A stretch of 64,000 bases of DNA from Bettongia penicillata ogilbyi (GCA_023548195.1 JAJHZJ010000808.1:5189182-5253181), one strand, 5' to 3'; counted from the stretch's first letter, positions 11,991 through 24,150 are shown. Made by a program: numbers and translations. Notes: generated by a model from the sequence alone, not told the origin.

Positions 11991-13645
11991 TAGATGTGTG
12001 GCAAGTTGTTTTTATGATCATATATTATAGCTCCTAACTGGGGCCCATCACAGCTGAACAAATGCTGAGAAACATCAGAAAAAGGATTCAATTATTGAGT
12101 CACCTTTCAGAAGCACCAAGCTGCCCCACGTGCTGAAAATGAATTGATTTGAATTCTTAGTCCTAGTGAACCCTAAGAGGGTTCTGTATCTGGAAACAAG
12201 TAAGCTAAGGCTCAAGTTGGAAAGGTTATTTTTAAAATTATTATTGCAGTGATGTAAATTCAAACTGTGATTCACTGAATTTCCATCAAAAACTAAATAT
12301 CTTTTTTTTTTTTTTAATAAAAGTGTTTTGGGAACTTTTCCATCTGTTCTTAAAAATCTGTTTCTCATAATGGAGAACATGTGTTAATAGCTACATCTTT
12401 TACCAGGTTAAGAGCAAGTTCTTGTTGAGTGAATTAATTCTAGATCCTAGGCACCCTGAGAGTGTAGAATGACAAAAAGAAATATATCCTGGAAAATAGC
12501 TATTCGATGTACTTCTTTGCTTCTAGAGACCATACCAGATTTTTGCTAGTACTAGGAATCTCTACCGCAAGAAGGGCCAGGAGTCATTTGCTGTTCAGAG
12601 GACTTGGCGGCATGGTTTGGTGGCTAATTAGAATTTTAGATTCATCTACAGTTGCATAAAAAGTGCATAGGAGAACAGAGGAAACATATGGTGAAAAACA
12701 GTTAACAGTTTTTTAAAAGTTCACTGGCTTTAAGTTGAGGGGCTCTTGCTTGATGGTTTACTATAGCAGAGTTTCTTATAAAGCTCCGTGAACCCTTTTG
12801 TACATTAGAACTAAAAAACCTGCGCTAAATTGCAGTTGATCTGCAGCAATCCAGCTCACTTTAGAACGCATATGACAATAATAGGGGCTTCATCTTCTCT
12901 CTAGGAGCGATCAAGCCTGGGACCCAAATGGGGCCTCCAGGAGTGGAGAGGGTGGGATGCTCAGCACTGTTCTTTTCCCTTTTTACTCTGAAATCTAGGT
13001 GCAGCCAAAGACACTCCATTATAAATTCCAGGCCCTGCTTTTTTGCCAGAGCAGGCTCCTTCCTGTCATAGACAGATTCCCATAGACATTCTTACTGGCC
13101 CAGACAGTTTTCACTTCCACCTTTCTTTCCCTAGGGACTGAGTGTAGCCATCTATACTACTGTTTCCTTCTATTCACTGCAGCAATCAAGGAAAACCTCA
13201 TTATTCAGACTACTTTGGAGGAATACTAATCGAAATAAAGAAGTTCGAATTATAATTTCAGATGGAAGTTTTAGCACTTTGAAGAGTAGCGGTTCCAACC
13301 AAGCTGGCTGCCAGTTAGAGTCTGCTGAGAGAATCATTAATTAAATCCATAATAATGATTGGATTTGTATGTAAATGGATATATGTTTATATAAAATTGT
13401 TTCTGACATTGTTGGGGAAAGCTTCTAAGGGTGACATGAGACCTTTAAGTTCTAAAAAAATGACTTGCTTAAGTATTGTTATCTATTTGCCCTCCTTCCC
13501 CCCACTCCCCTTTTCTCTGTCTCATCTGTTTGAGTAATAAAAAGGTTTTATTGTCAGTAGGCTAGGCATCTTCTTGGAAATTTTATTCACTTTTTTTTTT
13601 TTTGCATAGCAATTTCATTCTCTAGGCAGTTTAAAAGTGAATTCC
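11991..13645. other. Repeat-poor intronic stretch
   Basis: About 1.65 kb without a recognisable transposon. There are short T runs (12300-12316, 13591-13605). No exon supported. Confidence 0.4.
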
Positions 13646-13647
13646 GG

Positions 13648-13845
13648 AAAGGCAGCTTGGCATAGTGGATAGGATCTGGCTCCTGAGTTGGGAAGAGCTG
13701 TGTTCAAGACTGAGCTCCGACAGTTACTATCTGTGTGTCCCTAGGGAAAACCTCCCTGTGGCTCAGTTTCTTCCTCTGTAAAATGATGGGGTTGGACTCA
13801 GTGGCCTTTAAGATTACTTCCAGCTTGGAACATAGGATACCATGA
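13648..13845 (+). repeat. MIR-like SINE
   Basis: gcagcttggcatagtggata, gtggctcagtttcttcctct, gtaaaatgatggggttggac and gtggcctttaagattacttc, nearly full length. Confidence 0.75.
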
Positions 13846-14014
13846 AACTGAGCTATATGCTTTTGGCATGTCATTTTACTCCTTGGTTTCCCCAGGTGAC
13901 TCGTCTGAGGCCAATGGACTGAACAGTGGCCAGTAGTCTATTTATTTAGAAAGGGATCTCCCAATACGAATGGGAGATTCTTGGCTTAGATAAGTCTTTG
14001 GAATAAGTAGAAAT

Positions 14015-14160
14015 TAGAATAGATTCATAGAGCTAGAAGGAATTTCTTAAAGGTCAATTGGGGTGCCCTCCTCACCTTATAGATGAGAAAACTGAGAATA
14101 AGACAAGTTGTCCAAAGCACACAGCCAGTTAAAAGTAGATTTAAAGGACTGAAATACAGG
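14015..14160 (-). repeat. Old SINE fragment, antisense
   Basis: tagagctagaaggaatttct, ccttatagatgagaaaactg, gcacacagccagtt. Confidence 0.55.
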
Positions 14161-14823
14161 GAGATAAGAAAATGGAGGGAGTAGAAGAAAAGAGTGGGGC
14201 AGGAAGTGGAGCTTTCAAGCACAGGAATTGTAAGGGAAGTGGCTACCATGTGTTTTGGGATAATTTATGCATAACCCAACAAAAGCTAGTCTGTAAGTTT
14301 TTTTTAAGGCATCTTTGAAAGTTACTGGGTTTTGTTGTTTTTCTCAGAAACAGGAAAGCTTTTTGTTTAGGATTACCATGGAGTTCTTGGTTTCTGGAAA
14401 TCTGAATTTAGCTCGCAAGGCCGCCCGCACCAGTATAGGTTGAGCTCTGAACTGGAATATCTATTGTGTTGGGTGTACTTGAGGCCAAGGAGGAAGGAGA
14501 GCCCAAGAACTCTGCTACCATTTAAAAACAAAACAAAAAAAAACAGTGAGAGGAGAGGGGAGGGAGCAGGGCATTTTACAGAAGACATTGAAAAGTCCCC
14601 ATGGTCTTCCTCTCCTTTTGTGTGGTTTCTATGTATATTAAAGTAAGTAGCCATTCGAGGGCCCTCCACCCATCCCATTCCGCTTGCTCTGAAGTCCAGC
14701 CTGCCCTGGGGCAACTGCTGCTCAGCCAGTCCATTATTTGCTTTCTTGGAACTGAATTTATGAAGACAGTTGAAAGCTGTCTGTGTCACAAACAGAATGA
14801 ATACTGTAATGAGGGTGGTTATT

Positions 14824-14825
<2 letters not shown>
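14161..14825. other. Unassigned intronic sequence
   Basis: No recognisable repeat. The 171-residue antisense frame over 14373-14888 is carried partly by the (TG)n and has no domain. Confidence 0.35.

Positions 14826-14827
<2 letters not shown>

Positions 14828-14869
<42 letters not shown>
14828..14869. repeat. (TG)n microsatellite
   Basis: Uninterrupted TG dinucleotide, about 20 units, ending in tatg. Confidence 0.95.
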
Positions 14870-14870
<1 letters not shown>

Positions 14871-15594
14871 AAGACACAGGTATCTCATACTTGTCTGAAA
14901 ACTTGGTTTTCCCTTCTTTCATCTTTTTTCCCCACTCTTCCAACAACCCTCCTTGTAAGGGTCTAAGGGCCTTTGGTGTCCTCTACCCTCAGTCTTTCTG
15001 TAGTGACCCAGACCAAGGTGTACGTGGCACCCAAGCCCAATGATGTTCTAGTTTTCTCTTTGCAGGGGTTTGTATATATTTCCCTAAGGGGGGAATTTTA
15101 CATTCTGGGTAGTTCTGTATAGAGTCATTCGTTATTCCATCCTGTGATGGAAGATCACTGTTTCTTCTCTTTGCTCCACTCCCATCTTCCCCTCCCCTGG
15201 TACCTTTTGGATTTTTAAAGGAGGGAAGATACTTTCTCTAGTTACCTATGCTATCAAAGAAGGCTTCATCTGTCATGTTTGCTTTCCAAAAGCTCTAGGA
15301 ACAGCTTGGTGGGAATGGATGGGAAGGGAAGGGGGGAGAGAGAATTGAGAGACTTCTGGCTGGCTTCCTTATCCTCTAGGCACAAACTTTCCTGGAACCT
15401 TATAGAAACAGAAGGAATTGAAGAAAGACTAAAGCTTACATTTACTGCCATAGCAACTGCTCTTAGTTGCTTCTTTATTATCCTTTGGAAACTCCTTGTT
15501 AGTATGAAAGTAATTTCTCAGCTACCTAACAGTGAGGCTCAAAACTTTCAGTTCTTTTCATGTTCACCCTTTATTTTAAGAATATGTTTTCACC
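14870..15594. other. Unassigned intronic sequence
   Basis: No recognisable repeat. Frames over 15266-15617 have no domain or splice support. Confidence 0.35.
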
Positions 15595-15655
15595 AAAAAA
15601 GAATAAATTTTCATTGATTTTTTTTATTTTTTACATTATCTGTATTTTCAGTGTA
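15595..15655 (-). repeat. L1 3'UTR fragment, antisense
   Basis: T-rich block then acattatctgtattttcagt, paralogous to 16060-16090. Confidence 0.45.
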
Positions 15656-15873
15656 TCCCTTCTTTCCCTCCTAGAGCCTTCCTGTATAATCTCCTTTAAT
15701 GCTAGTGCTTTCCCTCAGAGATTATCTCCAATTTATCTTGTTTATGCATGGTTGTCTCCCCCATGTGAGAGAAAAATGTGAGCTCTTTGAAGACAGAAAC
15801 TAATTTTGCCTTTCTTTGTATCTCCAGTTACTCTGGTACATAAGAAGCACTTAATAAATGCTCATTGACTCAA
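15656..15873 (+). repeat. L2 LINE 3' end
   Basis: ttatctccaatttatcttgt, gagctctttgaagacagaaa, ttgcctttctttgtatctcc, aagcacttaataaatgctca. Confidence 0.8.
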
Positions 15874-15874
15874 C

Positions 15875-16535
15875 CTGATTTCATGACAGTCTATAAAACA
15901 AATAACAGAGCAAAAAGGAAAAAAAAACAACTGTAAAACTAATCCACATATTGGAAAAAACAAACCATAAAACCATCCAAAGAACTCATGAGCGACCTTC
16001 TCATGTCTAGATAATCCATTTAATGTTTTAAGATAAATTTTCATTGATAACTTTAGGTTTCACATCATCTACATTTCCCAGTGAATCCCTTTTAACACTG
16101 CTTTCCAAAGAACAATCCAAAGACTTCTAATAAAACCATTTGGCACAATGAACTGATATATGGACAGAGTCTGATGTTATATTGGGTGTTCTACCCCATG
16201 AGTCACCAGATTCTTCAACGATGGGGAGTTGGAGCTGGAAAAGACACCTATCTTCTGTTTCTTCTTTGATGAAAAGCTTGTTCGTTATATTTTCCCAGCA
16301 TTCAGTTTGGATTCTTTGGTTGTTACAATGCTTTCTCTTTACATTGATTTAAACATTGTGTGTTTTCTGGTTCTGCTTATTCATCTGGCTTCAGTTGCCA
16401 TAAAGTTTCTTATGCTTTTCAGTATTTATGATTTCTCCCATCACACACCGCAATCTATTTATCCATTCTCTTATCAGAGGACATTTATCACGATTCCAGT
16501 TCTTTGCTTTTTAGCAAAATATTTTACTACTGTAA
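15875..16535 (-). repeat. L1 3'UTR relic, antisense
   Basis: catctacatttcccagtgaa, then ggttctgcttattcatctgg, ttccagttctttgctttttag. This resembles the common marsupial L1 3'UTR and the block at 62390-63056. Strongly diverged. Confidence 0.5.
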
Positions 16536-16537
16536 AA

Positions 16538-16870
16538 TAAGGTATCCCAAAAGTTGGAGTGTATTTTAAAGTCTTAAAAATGCCACACACTTACAAACAA
16601 CATGTGAAAGGTTAATTATTTAAAATTTTAAACTATTAGTACTCTTATTAAAATTGAATAAAATCACTGTCTTTTGCTGTATATTGCTCCGCTTGGTTTT
16701 CTGTAAAAACCTTTCTGTCATCAGCTTTTTGCTCATTTGTCATCATAAAACCTCCAAAGAACAAAGGTTTTGATACATACTCAATGGTCTGGATGTGACT
16801 CCACAAGAACAATTCTAATGGAGATAGATCAGGTAACTGAGGTGGCTAAGTTAGAAGACCTCCCTTACTC
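16538..16870 (-). mobile_element. Decayed mariner-superfamily transposase fragment
   Basis: On the minus strand, about 16658-16850, one frame reads PPQLPDLSPLELFLWSHIQT and continues without a stop for about 60 codons. PDLSPL(D/E)FFLW is the signature around the third catalytic Asp of mariner-type DDD/D transposases. The right-hand end of the element (16541-16560, gtatcccaaaagttgg) looks like a mariner terminal repeat. No N-terminal half is present, so it is a dead remnant. Confidence 0.65.
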
Positions 16871-16974
16871 CTCCCCTGGTCTGAGAATGTGTCATTCAGA
16901 AAATGAAATTTAGATTAAAAACCTATTATTCAAAACTCAACCAATCTTCTTGTGGTCATTGGATTGTAGGTTTA

Positions 16975-17150
16975 TAGTGGCCAGAGAACCATCAATATGA
17001 CTTAGTCCAACCTCCTCACATTACAACTGGAGGTAACTGAGAGCCTGACTGCTTAAAAGTTATTTGCCCAGTACTACTTAAGTAGATAAGAGGCAGAGCT
17101 AAAAACTGAACCTAAATTCTGACATTAAATCCTCTTCTCCTTCCATTACA
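16975..17150 (-). repeat. Old SINE fragment, antisense
   Basis: atgacttagtccaacctcct, ttacaactggaggtaactga, gaggcagagctaaaaactga. Confidence 0.55.
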
Positions 17151-17204
17151 TCTCTGATGTCCCAGTTACATGACGGATAAGTTATCAGCTATGACTTTAT
17201 AGGA

Positions 17205-17375
17205 TTATAGTTTCAGAATTATAAGGGATCTTAAAGACCATACCCCCCCTCATGTTACAGATAAGGAAAACGAATCTCAGGAAAGATAAGTGACTTGACT
17301 GTCCTACGTCATATAGTGAAATAAGTAGAAGGTCTGGTATTTGAACGTGGATCTACTGACTCCACATCCAGCCTC
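17205..17375 (-). repeat. Old SINE fragment, antisense
   Basis: gttacagataaggaaaacga, agtgacttgactg, ggtctggtatttgaacgtgg. Confidence 0.55.
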
Positions 17376-17389
17376 CCTCAATCAGATTA

Positions 17390-17478
17390 CTTGATTTTTC
17401 CAGGCCTCTATTTCTTCATCTGCAAAATAGGGATAATGCATTACCTTTGAGGTGTCAACGTGAGAATCAAATTACATG
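17390..17478 (+). repeat. MIR 3' part
   Basis: cctctatttcttcatctgca, aaatagggataatgcattac, then degenerate 3' end. Confidence 0.6.
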
Positions 17479-17484
17479 ATGTAT

Positions 17485-17600
17485 CAGTCAGTGAAGATTT
17501 ATTAAATGGGTATTATGTGTCAGATATTGTGCTAAATGCTGGAAATGCAAAAAGAAACAAAAGATAGCCCCTGCCTTCAAGGAGCTTGTAGTCCTAAATA
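17485..17600 (-). repeat. L2 3' end, antisense
   Basis: gtcagatattgtgctaaatg, ctgccttcaaggagcttgta. Confidence 0.7.
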
Positions 17601-18155
17601 ATATTTTAATAGATGTGAATTCATTTTGAACTATAAAAATATTATACAAATGGAAGTTATTTAGCATTATTTCCATGTCAGTATCTTGCAATTCCTCCTC
17701 TTAAATTCCGTGCCCCCCCCCTCCGCCTCACCCCCCTAGTACCTAGACCTAGAGGCTTTTAGATTTTCTTTGGAGCAAGGCTTTTGGAAAAAGAAAAAAA
17801 AACCAACCTACCTTTTAAATTTTATGGGACACTTGGAGGCATTTAAAAGGGCAGAGCTGGAGCTGGCAGCCCAAGGGAATCCTCTATATCAGGTGGGAAT
17901 TTAGCACCGGGGATAGTTGCCATGGGCAAAACTCAGACTGAATTTGAACTTCTGCTGTCCCAAGGCAGTCCCCTAAGTGGGCTTTCATTTAGAAGACTGC
18001 AAGAGGGGAGAGGAAGTACTGTGAATGGGGCTGATGGGGCTTCAGTTTACTGTGAGTGTGGGCAGAGGTGGATCTGGAACTAATTGTGAAGCTAGGACTG
18101 GCTTGCCCAAACACTAATCTCATCAGATTCTCTGCTCAAAAAATTTCCTAATGTT
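17601..18155. other. Unassigned intronic sequence
   Basis: Short C run at 17714-17722. No repeat or exon recognised. Confidence 0.35.
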
Positions 18156-18159
18156 AAGA

Positions 18160-18305
18160 GAGTAGAGCCGGAGATCTAGTCCAGTCCTTTTGCTTTTCAG
18201 AGGAGGTACCCGAGGCCCATGGATGTTAAATGATTTCTGTGAAGTCACAGAAGTAATAAGTGAAAAGTCTGGGGTTTTCGTCTTGTCTCATCTTGAGTCA
18301 CCAAC
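18160..18305 (-). repeat. Old SINE fragment, antisense
   Basis: agatctagtccagtcctttt, gaggtacccgaggcccatg, gaagtcacagaagtaataag. Confidence 0.5.
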
Positions 18306-18369
18306 CCTCTTTCTGCAACAGTGCCTTTGCAATAATTACCCATAGCTTAACAAAGTTCTTTAAAGCTTA

Positions 18370-18540
18370 ACCAACTCTTTAGACCTCGGTTTAAATCCCA
18401 CCGCTGACTCCTAATAATTACATGACAATAGAAAAATAGCTCAGTATCTCTGTGCCTTAGTTTCTTCGTCTATAAAAAGAGGTCAATAATACCTATAGTA
18501 GCTACCTCATTGTAAGGCTCAAATGGAACAGTGCAATCTT
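18370..18540 (+). repeat. MIR
   Basis: agacctcggtttaaatccca, gtgccttagtttcttcgtct, ataaaaagaggtcaataata. Confidence 0.7.
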
Positions 18541-19080
18541 TTCCTGTTCACAATTAAGAGAGGGGAAAAGAAATATATTTTGACTCTTTTCATGCGGTCA
18601 ATGTAAAAGACTTGTAGACATCAAGTATACTGTAGGGACTGAGCTGTTACAAGATTAGTAAGGAGAAAAGAGAACCAGTGGAATATGTAAATAAAAAGTC
18701 TAATTTAAAAAAAAGCCTGCCTAAATTTTGAATTTTCCATCCAAAGTGAAGATTTGCTTTTAAAAATGTTTAAATTTTGACCCTTTAATCATTTCTTTCA
18801 TGATAGATGAAGCTCTTTTTGTTCAAAGTTAATGGAACTGACTTTCCTATCTCGGTCAGTATTCTGTGACTGAAGATTCCTTAGCTGGCACTCTTATTGC
18901 AGATATGAAATTGTTTCCTTTACCAGTGTCTGTCCCTTTTGTAGCCCAACAAGTAAACATCCTCTTTATCACCTCATTTGTGTGCATGTGTTGAGGGAGA
19001 TTTATTTTATTTAGCAGGTCTAAAAATGAGCTTTAAAAATAGCAGGACACTTGTAGAATATTTATGAGCAATGTATATAT
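18541..19080. other. Unassigned intronic sequence
   Basis: No recognisable repeat or exon. Confidence 0.35.
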
Positions 19081-19084
19081 TAGA

Positions 19085-19270
19085 AAGACTGTTGGATATG
19101 GAGTTAGAAGACCTTCATTGGAATCCTGGCTCTGTCCATCTGACCTGCATTTGAATCCTGACTCTGTCCATCACTAGTTCTACAACCTTGGAAAAGTCAC
19201 TTGATTGCTGGAAAACGATAGGTTTAATTACATGATTTTAAGGTTCATTCTGTCCCTTGCATTTTGTGAG
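19085..19270 (+). repeat. MIR with internal 32-bp duplication
   Basis: gatatggagttagaagacct, aatcctggctctgtccatc, then the same B-box segment again at 19148 (aatcctgactctgtccatca), followed by ccttggaaaagtcacttga. Confidence 0.65.
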
Positions 19271-19661
19271 TCTGTCTGCATGATCACTGTTAGTAATAAA
19301 AGTAATGGAGCTGTTATTGCTACAGTGCCTTAGTGCTTGAAAACACTGACATGGAATATATCAGGCCCTAGTAATGTATTCTGAGCAATTGTAAAATATG
19401 AAATTGCCAAAACAAAAAAAATCCATCTCCCAAATCAAGCACGCTTTTTTGAGGTTTTCTCAATGTCATTTGGTTCCTTTGACGTATGAGTGTTAGAACT
19501 TAATAGCATAGATAAGAGTCCTCATGCTTGTGAGGTTATTACAACTTCTATTGTAACAACTGTTGTAGAGGAGGTTTTTTTTTAAAGTCAGATCTAGATT
19601 TTTAGGTCTTGAGTTTTTGTTTGTATATCTGATCTAAATTTTATAAATGCCCTTAACCGCT

Positions 19662-19834
19662 TTCTTTTGCCATTTCCTTCTCCAGCTCATTTTATAGATG
19701 AAGAATCTGAGGTAAACAGAGTTAAGTGGCTTGCCCAGAGTCACACAACTGTTTTAGGCCTGATTTGAACTCAGGAAGAATAGTCTTGCTGACTCCAGGG
19801 CCTTTACTCTTTTCACTGGGCCACAAAGATGCCC
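19662..19834 (-). repeat. MAR1 SINE, antisense
   Basis: tttgccatttccttctccag, agttaagtggcttgcccaga, then the head complement ctgactccagggcctttact. Confidence 0.75.
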
Positions 19835-20106
19835 TAGTTATTAACATTACAAATAGTAATATGTGTTTCTCCTCTTCTGAAAGCTTGAGCTATTCATATT
19901 TATTGCCACTGCTTATAAGCGAGAAAGGGAAAGATTTCTTGATCAAAATTTTGTCCATGGATTCTAGCTTTTTACCATTGCAGTAACATCTTCTCCAGTA
20001 GGACCCAGTATTCCCATCCCATCCACAATAGTGTGGCACATTCAGTTGGGAAGCACACAGCTAGTCTTTCTTTGAACTATAATGAAATTTCTGAGCACAA
20101 ACTATA

Positions 20107-20161
20107 TGCAGGGTGTTCCAAAAAGCTTAAAACCCCAGTAAGGCTTTTGGGACACCCTGCA
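20107..20161. mobile_element. Mariner-type MITE (55 bp)
   Basis: Two roughly 21-bp inverted termini, gcagggtgttccaaaaagct at the left and aggcttttgggacaccctgc at the right, are separated by only about 11 bp. The gtgtcccaaaa core is typical of mariner ends. No coding capacity. Confidence 0.65.
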
Positions 20162-20217
20162 CAGTTGATACCTAACTCAAGTTCAGTTTCGTGTGACTTA
20201 GTTCTCTTTCTCCCCTC

Positions 20218-20315
20218 AAATTTATTAATTCATTTTTTTTTTCAGTTTTCAACAATCATTTCCTTAAGTTATAAATTTTCTCCCCCTTCCTCCCTAAGAT
20301 GGCATGCAATTTTAC
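20218..20315 (-). repeat. L1 3'-end fragment, antisense
   Basis: T run, ttcagttttcaacaatcat, tcctccctaagatggcatgc: 3' terminus of an older marsupial L1. Confidence 0.6.
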
Positions 20316-20329
20316 ATGGGCTCTACACA

Positions 20330-20895
20330 GACTTAGTTTTCTTTAAGAAGATTTAAAGGCATTGAATCCTTTCCAGGCTAGGGTGAAGTCACTTGTTCCA
20401 AACCTTGATCCTTGTATAATGGCCCACTTTTGTGTCCTCTAGGTCTAGAACAAACTATCACTTTTAATGAACCCATCACCCTCCTTTTAAATATTCTTTG
20501 AAACATTAAGAGTATTTTGGGAGGCCCCCTGGGGCAATAATTCTTCACATTATGTGTGTATAAGTGTAACCCTAACTTAGTGTTTTCTTTAGTCAGATCT
20601 TTTGTTAAACTGTTGCTCTTGGGTTTTTTTTTATACTTATCTTGTCACTTTGGATTCTGAAAAAAACATTTACATATATTGCTAAAAGGGAATGATCTAC
20701 TAAATGGGAACTTTTGTTTAATGTCTGCATTGGTGAGGAGAATGCATGTGTGGCAGCAATGTTAATTGAAGGGATGGTTGTGAGAAAACAATGGCGGCCC
20801 TTGTAGATCATGCTTTTAGTAATCGGGTCTAGTTTAGTAAGATGCCTTACCCTGCCTTGTTTGCTAGGTCCTTTCTTTGTGCTCTGGTAGAAACC
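20330..20895. other. Unassigned intronic sequence
   Basis: No recognisable repeat or exon. Confidence 0.35.
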
Positions 20896-20900
20896 TACAT

Positions 20901-21165
20901 GGGGCAGCTAGATACTGGATGGTTCAGTCGCTAAGGCACTGGACCTGGAGTCAGGAAGACTCATCTTCCTGAGTTCAAATCTGGCCTCAGACACTTACTA
21001 GCTGTGTGACCCTGGGCAAGTCACTTGGCCCTGGTTGCCTCAGTCTCCTCATCTGTAAAATGAGCTAGAGAATGAAATGGCAAGCCATTCCAGTATCTTT
21101 GTTAAGAAAACCCCAAATGGGGTCATGAAGAGTCAGATTCTACTGAAAAATGACTGAACAGCAAA
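20901..21165 (+). repeat. MAR1 SINE, near complete
   Basis: ggggcagctagatactggat, tgagttcaaatctggcctca, gtgaccctgggcaagtcact, ttaagaaaaccccaaatggg, gtcatgaagagtcag. Confidence 0.9.
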
Positions 21166-21334
21166 GAAACCTGCAGCTCTTGACCTTAGTTTTGAATATG
21201 AGTCTAGGCTATGCAAGGTCTATAGCTTGGTGAAAGATACTTGAAAACCCAAGGAAGATGGATAAGGCATTTCTATGGTCATAATGCATTGTTTCCCAAG
21301 AAGCACTTTGGAATCAAAATTGTCCACCAGCAGA

Positions 21335-21550
21335 TTTTTAGGTATATGCTGTGCTAGTAATAGCTACTATTTGCCTGGTGCTCATTTGATCTTCACAATA
21401 ACCCTGAAATGTAGATGCCTTTGTTTTCCTTATTTTATACAGATGGGGAAACTGAGGCTGAAAGAGGCTAAGTAAGTTGGCCAAGGGACACACAGCCAGC
21501 TAAATTTAGTATCTAGTCTTCCTGATTCCAAATCCAACAGTCTGTCTTCT
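21335..21550 (-). repeat. MIR, antisense
   Basis: ctcatttgatcttcacaata, cagatggggaaactgaggct, gacacacagccagctaaatt. Confidence 0.75.
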
Positions 21551-23340
21551 GATACTAGACTGTTTAAAGGCCTTTAAATTTAAATGTTTTATTCTAGTGT
21601 GAAAGGTCAAAGGAGATAGGACTCTTTGATCTCTACTTTAGATTTTATGACTGTATAGTTAAATGTGATTGCTTCTTTGTACCCTCTATACCTTTCCCCT
21701 TATTTCTTCCTTTTTCCCCCAATCTGTTTTCAAAATTACATGACGGTATGCATTCTTTGAGGGAATTTATAGATGTGAAGATCATTCATCCCTACATATG
21801 AATTCCTAAAAAGTGGCATTTATGCATTTGTGTTTTGTACCAGGGTAAATAATTTTTGTTCAATTTATTGAGCCAACTATATAATTTTCCCTGAAATAGA
21901 AAGAATTAATGGGTGATAGATATCAAAACAACAGCAAGGAAAATAGAAATCTTCTGGTAATAGCAATGTTTTCAAAAAATTTAGTTTTTGATTAAAAATT
22001 TGATAATTCTTTAACAAAATTTCAGTCCACCACATCTGGGTGTGTTCCCCTTCCCCATAAAGTAAGAAGGGTGAGCCAAGAGTCAGTGGAGGGTGTGACT
22101 CATGTGTGGTCTAGTGGGACTGGATTGATCTGGCCTGGAAGAGGTATTGCTTGGATTGGTCAAAGGATGAGTTGACTGGATTTCCTACAATCATGCTGCA
22201 TGATTTGGAGAAATTTCAGTGGTACTGTTTTCCTCATAACAGTTTCTAATAGGAAGATACACAAGTTAAGTGATTAAATTAGTAAACTGTATTAGTGTGT
22301 ATGTATTAATAGGTAGTAATTAAAGTACAGATTAAATGACTACAGGTAAACAGCTTCACTTCTCTTTCTGGTATTATTTTTTTAAACAAAGAGATTCCTT
22401 AATTTTTATGAACAACTTAACATTTTTCCATAAAACACTTTGGGGGGAAAAAAATCCACAACACTTTGATGAAGGGGTGTATGTTTGGCTATCAGAAAAT
22501 GGGATGCTTGTAAGTTACTTTATATTCTGATTCTTCTCAAAATACAGTGCTCTGATTACTCTAGGCTTCATGCATGACAGCATCACAGGCAGCTTTATGA
22601 TACTAATTTATTATTGCACTGCTCCACTTAATTCCTACCTCATCGTCATGTGGAGGTGACCTTGGGTTCTCAAAGGCTTATAGCAGCAAAACTCAAGCTT
22701 TGACACCTTCTTTTAAGTTGTGCTTACTTTGGGAATGGACTCAGGGATGGATTTTATGTCCAGTGGCTGAAAACTAGCCTCTGTTTGTAGATGGTTACTT
22801 CTCACCAGGTTGGCTATAGCTTGCAGAATATTTTGTCCATGACATCATTCAAAGACCATCTATCCACTAAGTTAGAGAGGGAGTGTGATCTGTGTGCTTG
22901 AAGATTCTGACCCACATTGTTTTCTTTGGAGTCTTGTTGGAGTAGTTGTCTTCCTCGTTATATGACATACTCTTTTATGAAGTGTTGCCAATGCTTGACA
23001 AAATTCCTAGATGCTGAAGTCTATAATGATAATATATAAAGTACCCCAGGGCTGAGATCACTGGGTTGCCCCCATGATCCCTGTATTTTCATCTTTTTTT
23101 TCTTCAGCTCATATACCAGATAGCAGTTTTTTCTTTCTATGGAGTTTTTTCTTTTTTTAGGTATTATTGGTACAGCTATAACTACATTCTACTGCAGATT
23201 TTTTTTTCAAATAACAATATTTAAGTCTCTTGGTCGGAATATTTTTATCTTAATATGAGGATGGTGATATAGCTATTTGGGAAAAACATACTTATGTTGA
23301 TATTTAGAATATTAATTTATATTTGAGGGTTAGAGATGAT
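21551..23340. other. Repeat-poor intronic stretch
   Basis: About 1.8 kb without a recognisable transposon or supported exon. Confidence 0.4.
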
Positions 23341-23344
23341 ACCT

Positions 23345-23465
23345 TATTAAATGACAGAGGATGGGTTAGTGGTTAATGAGTTGGCTTTGGCATAAGGTAA
23401 TATTGGGATCAAATCCTATCTCTGACATATATCTTGTCTCTGACTCTGGGTAAGTCACGTACTTG
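23345..23465 (+). repeat. MIR 5' part
   Basis: gtggttaatgagttggcttt, gggatcaaatcctatctctg, gactctgggtaagtcacgt. Confidence 0.65.
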
Positions 23466-23654
23466 TTCCATGTATCAAGAATTCTAACAAAATAAATTGC
23501 AGAAGAGTTAGTTATCTGCATTGGAGAGCTCCCTACATGGATGAAGTCACAGATTTGGCCCCAAAGCAAAATCATATCCCCACTTTTCTTGACCCCCTTC
23601 AAATCAATGTTCTTCAGAATTTTGCCCTTGGTTATCCTTTCTCTAGGTTTGTTT

Positions 23655-23925
23655 CTACAGTCTAATCTACCATCTATCAGCAGATGACTTTTCAAACTCT
23701 TCAGAACCTTCAACCTCCATCTTCAGTTGTGTGTAGAACATTTCTGCTCAGATGTCCTATCGCCATTGCACGTTCAACAGATTTGTTACTGAACTTACCA
23801 CATTTCCCCTATACCCCTTCCTCCTTAGGACATCACTCAATGTCAATGGTGGTAAACTTTATCCAACTCTCCAGTGCTTGAAAACTTGGCATTCTCTTAG
23901 ACTTCCCTCTCTTTCACCTCTCATT
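23655..23925 (+). repeat. L2 LINE, segment 1 of a twice-interrupted copy
   Basis: gactttcaaactcttcagaa to cttggcattctcttagactt, paralogous to 4750-4970. Continues at 24240 and 24545. Confidence 0.55.
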
Positions 23926-23929
23926 CAGT

Positions 23930-24150
23930 TAATAATAGCTAACATTTATATGATGTTGACTGTGTGCCAGGCACTGTGCTACATGCTTTGCAGTTATAAA
24001 CTCATTTGATCCACACAATCCTGGGAGGTAAGTGCTATTATTGCCCCCATTTTACAGATGAAGAAATGGAGGCAAAAAGAGGTTAAGTGACTTGCCCAAG
24101 GTCACACAGCCATTAAGTGTCTGAGGCCAGATTTGAACTAAAGTCTTCTT
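23930..24150 (-). repeat. MIR-type SINE, antisense, inside L2
   Basis: taatagctaacatttatatg, ttgatccacacaatcctggg, cattttacagatgaagaaat, tgcccaaggtcacacagcca. Confidence 0.8.

Noticed and set aside
14373..14946. Antisense frames with HT repeats
   Set aside because: Translation of the (TG)n microsatellite and its flanks.
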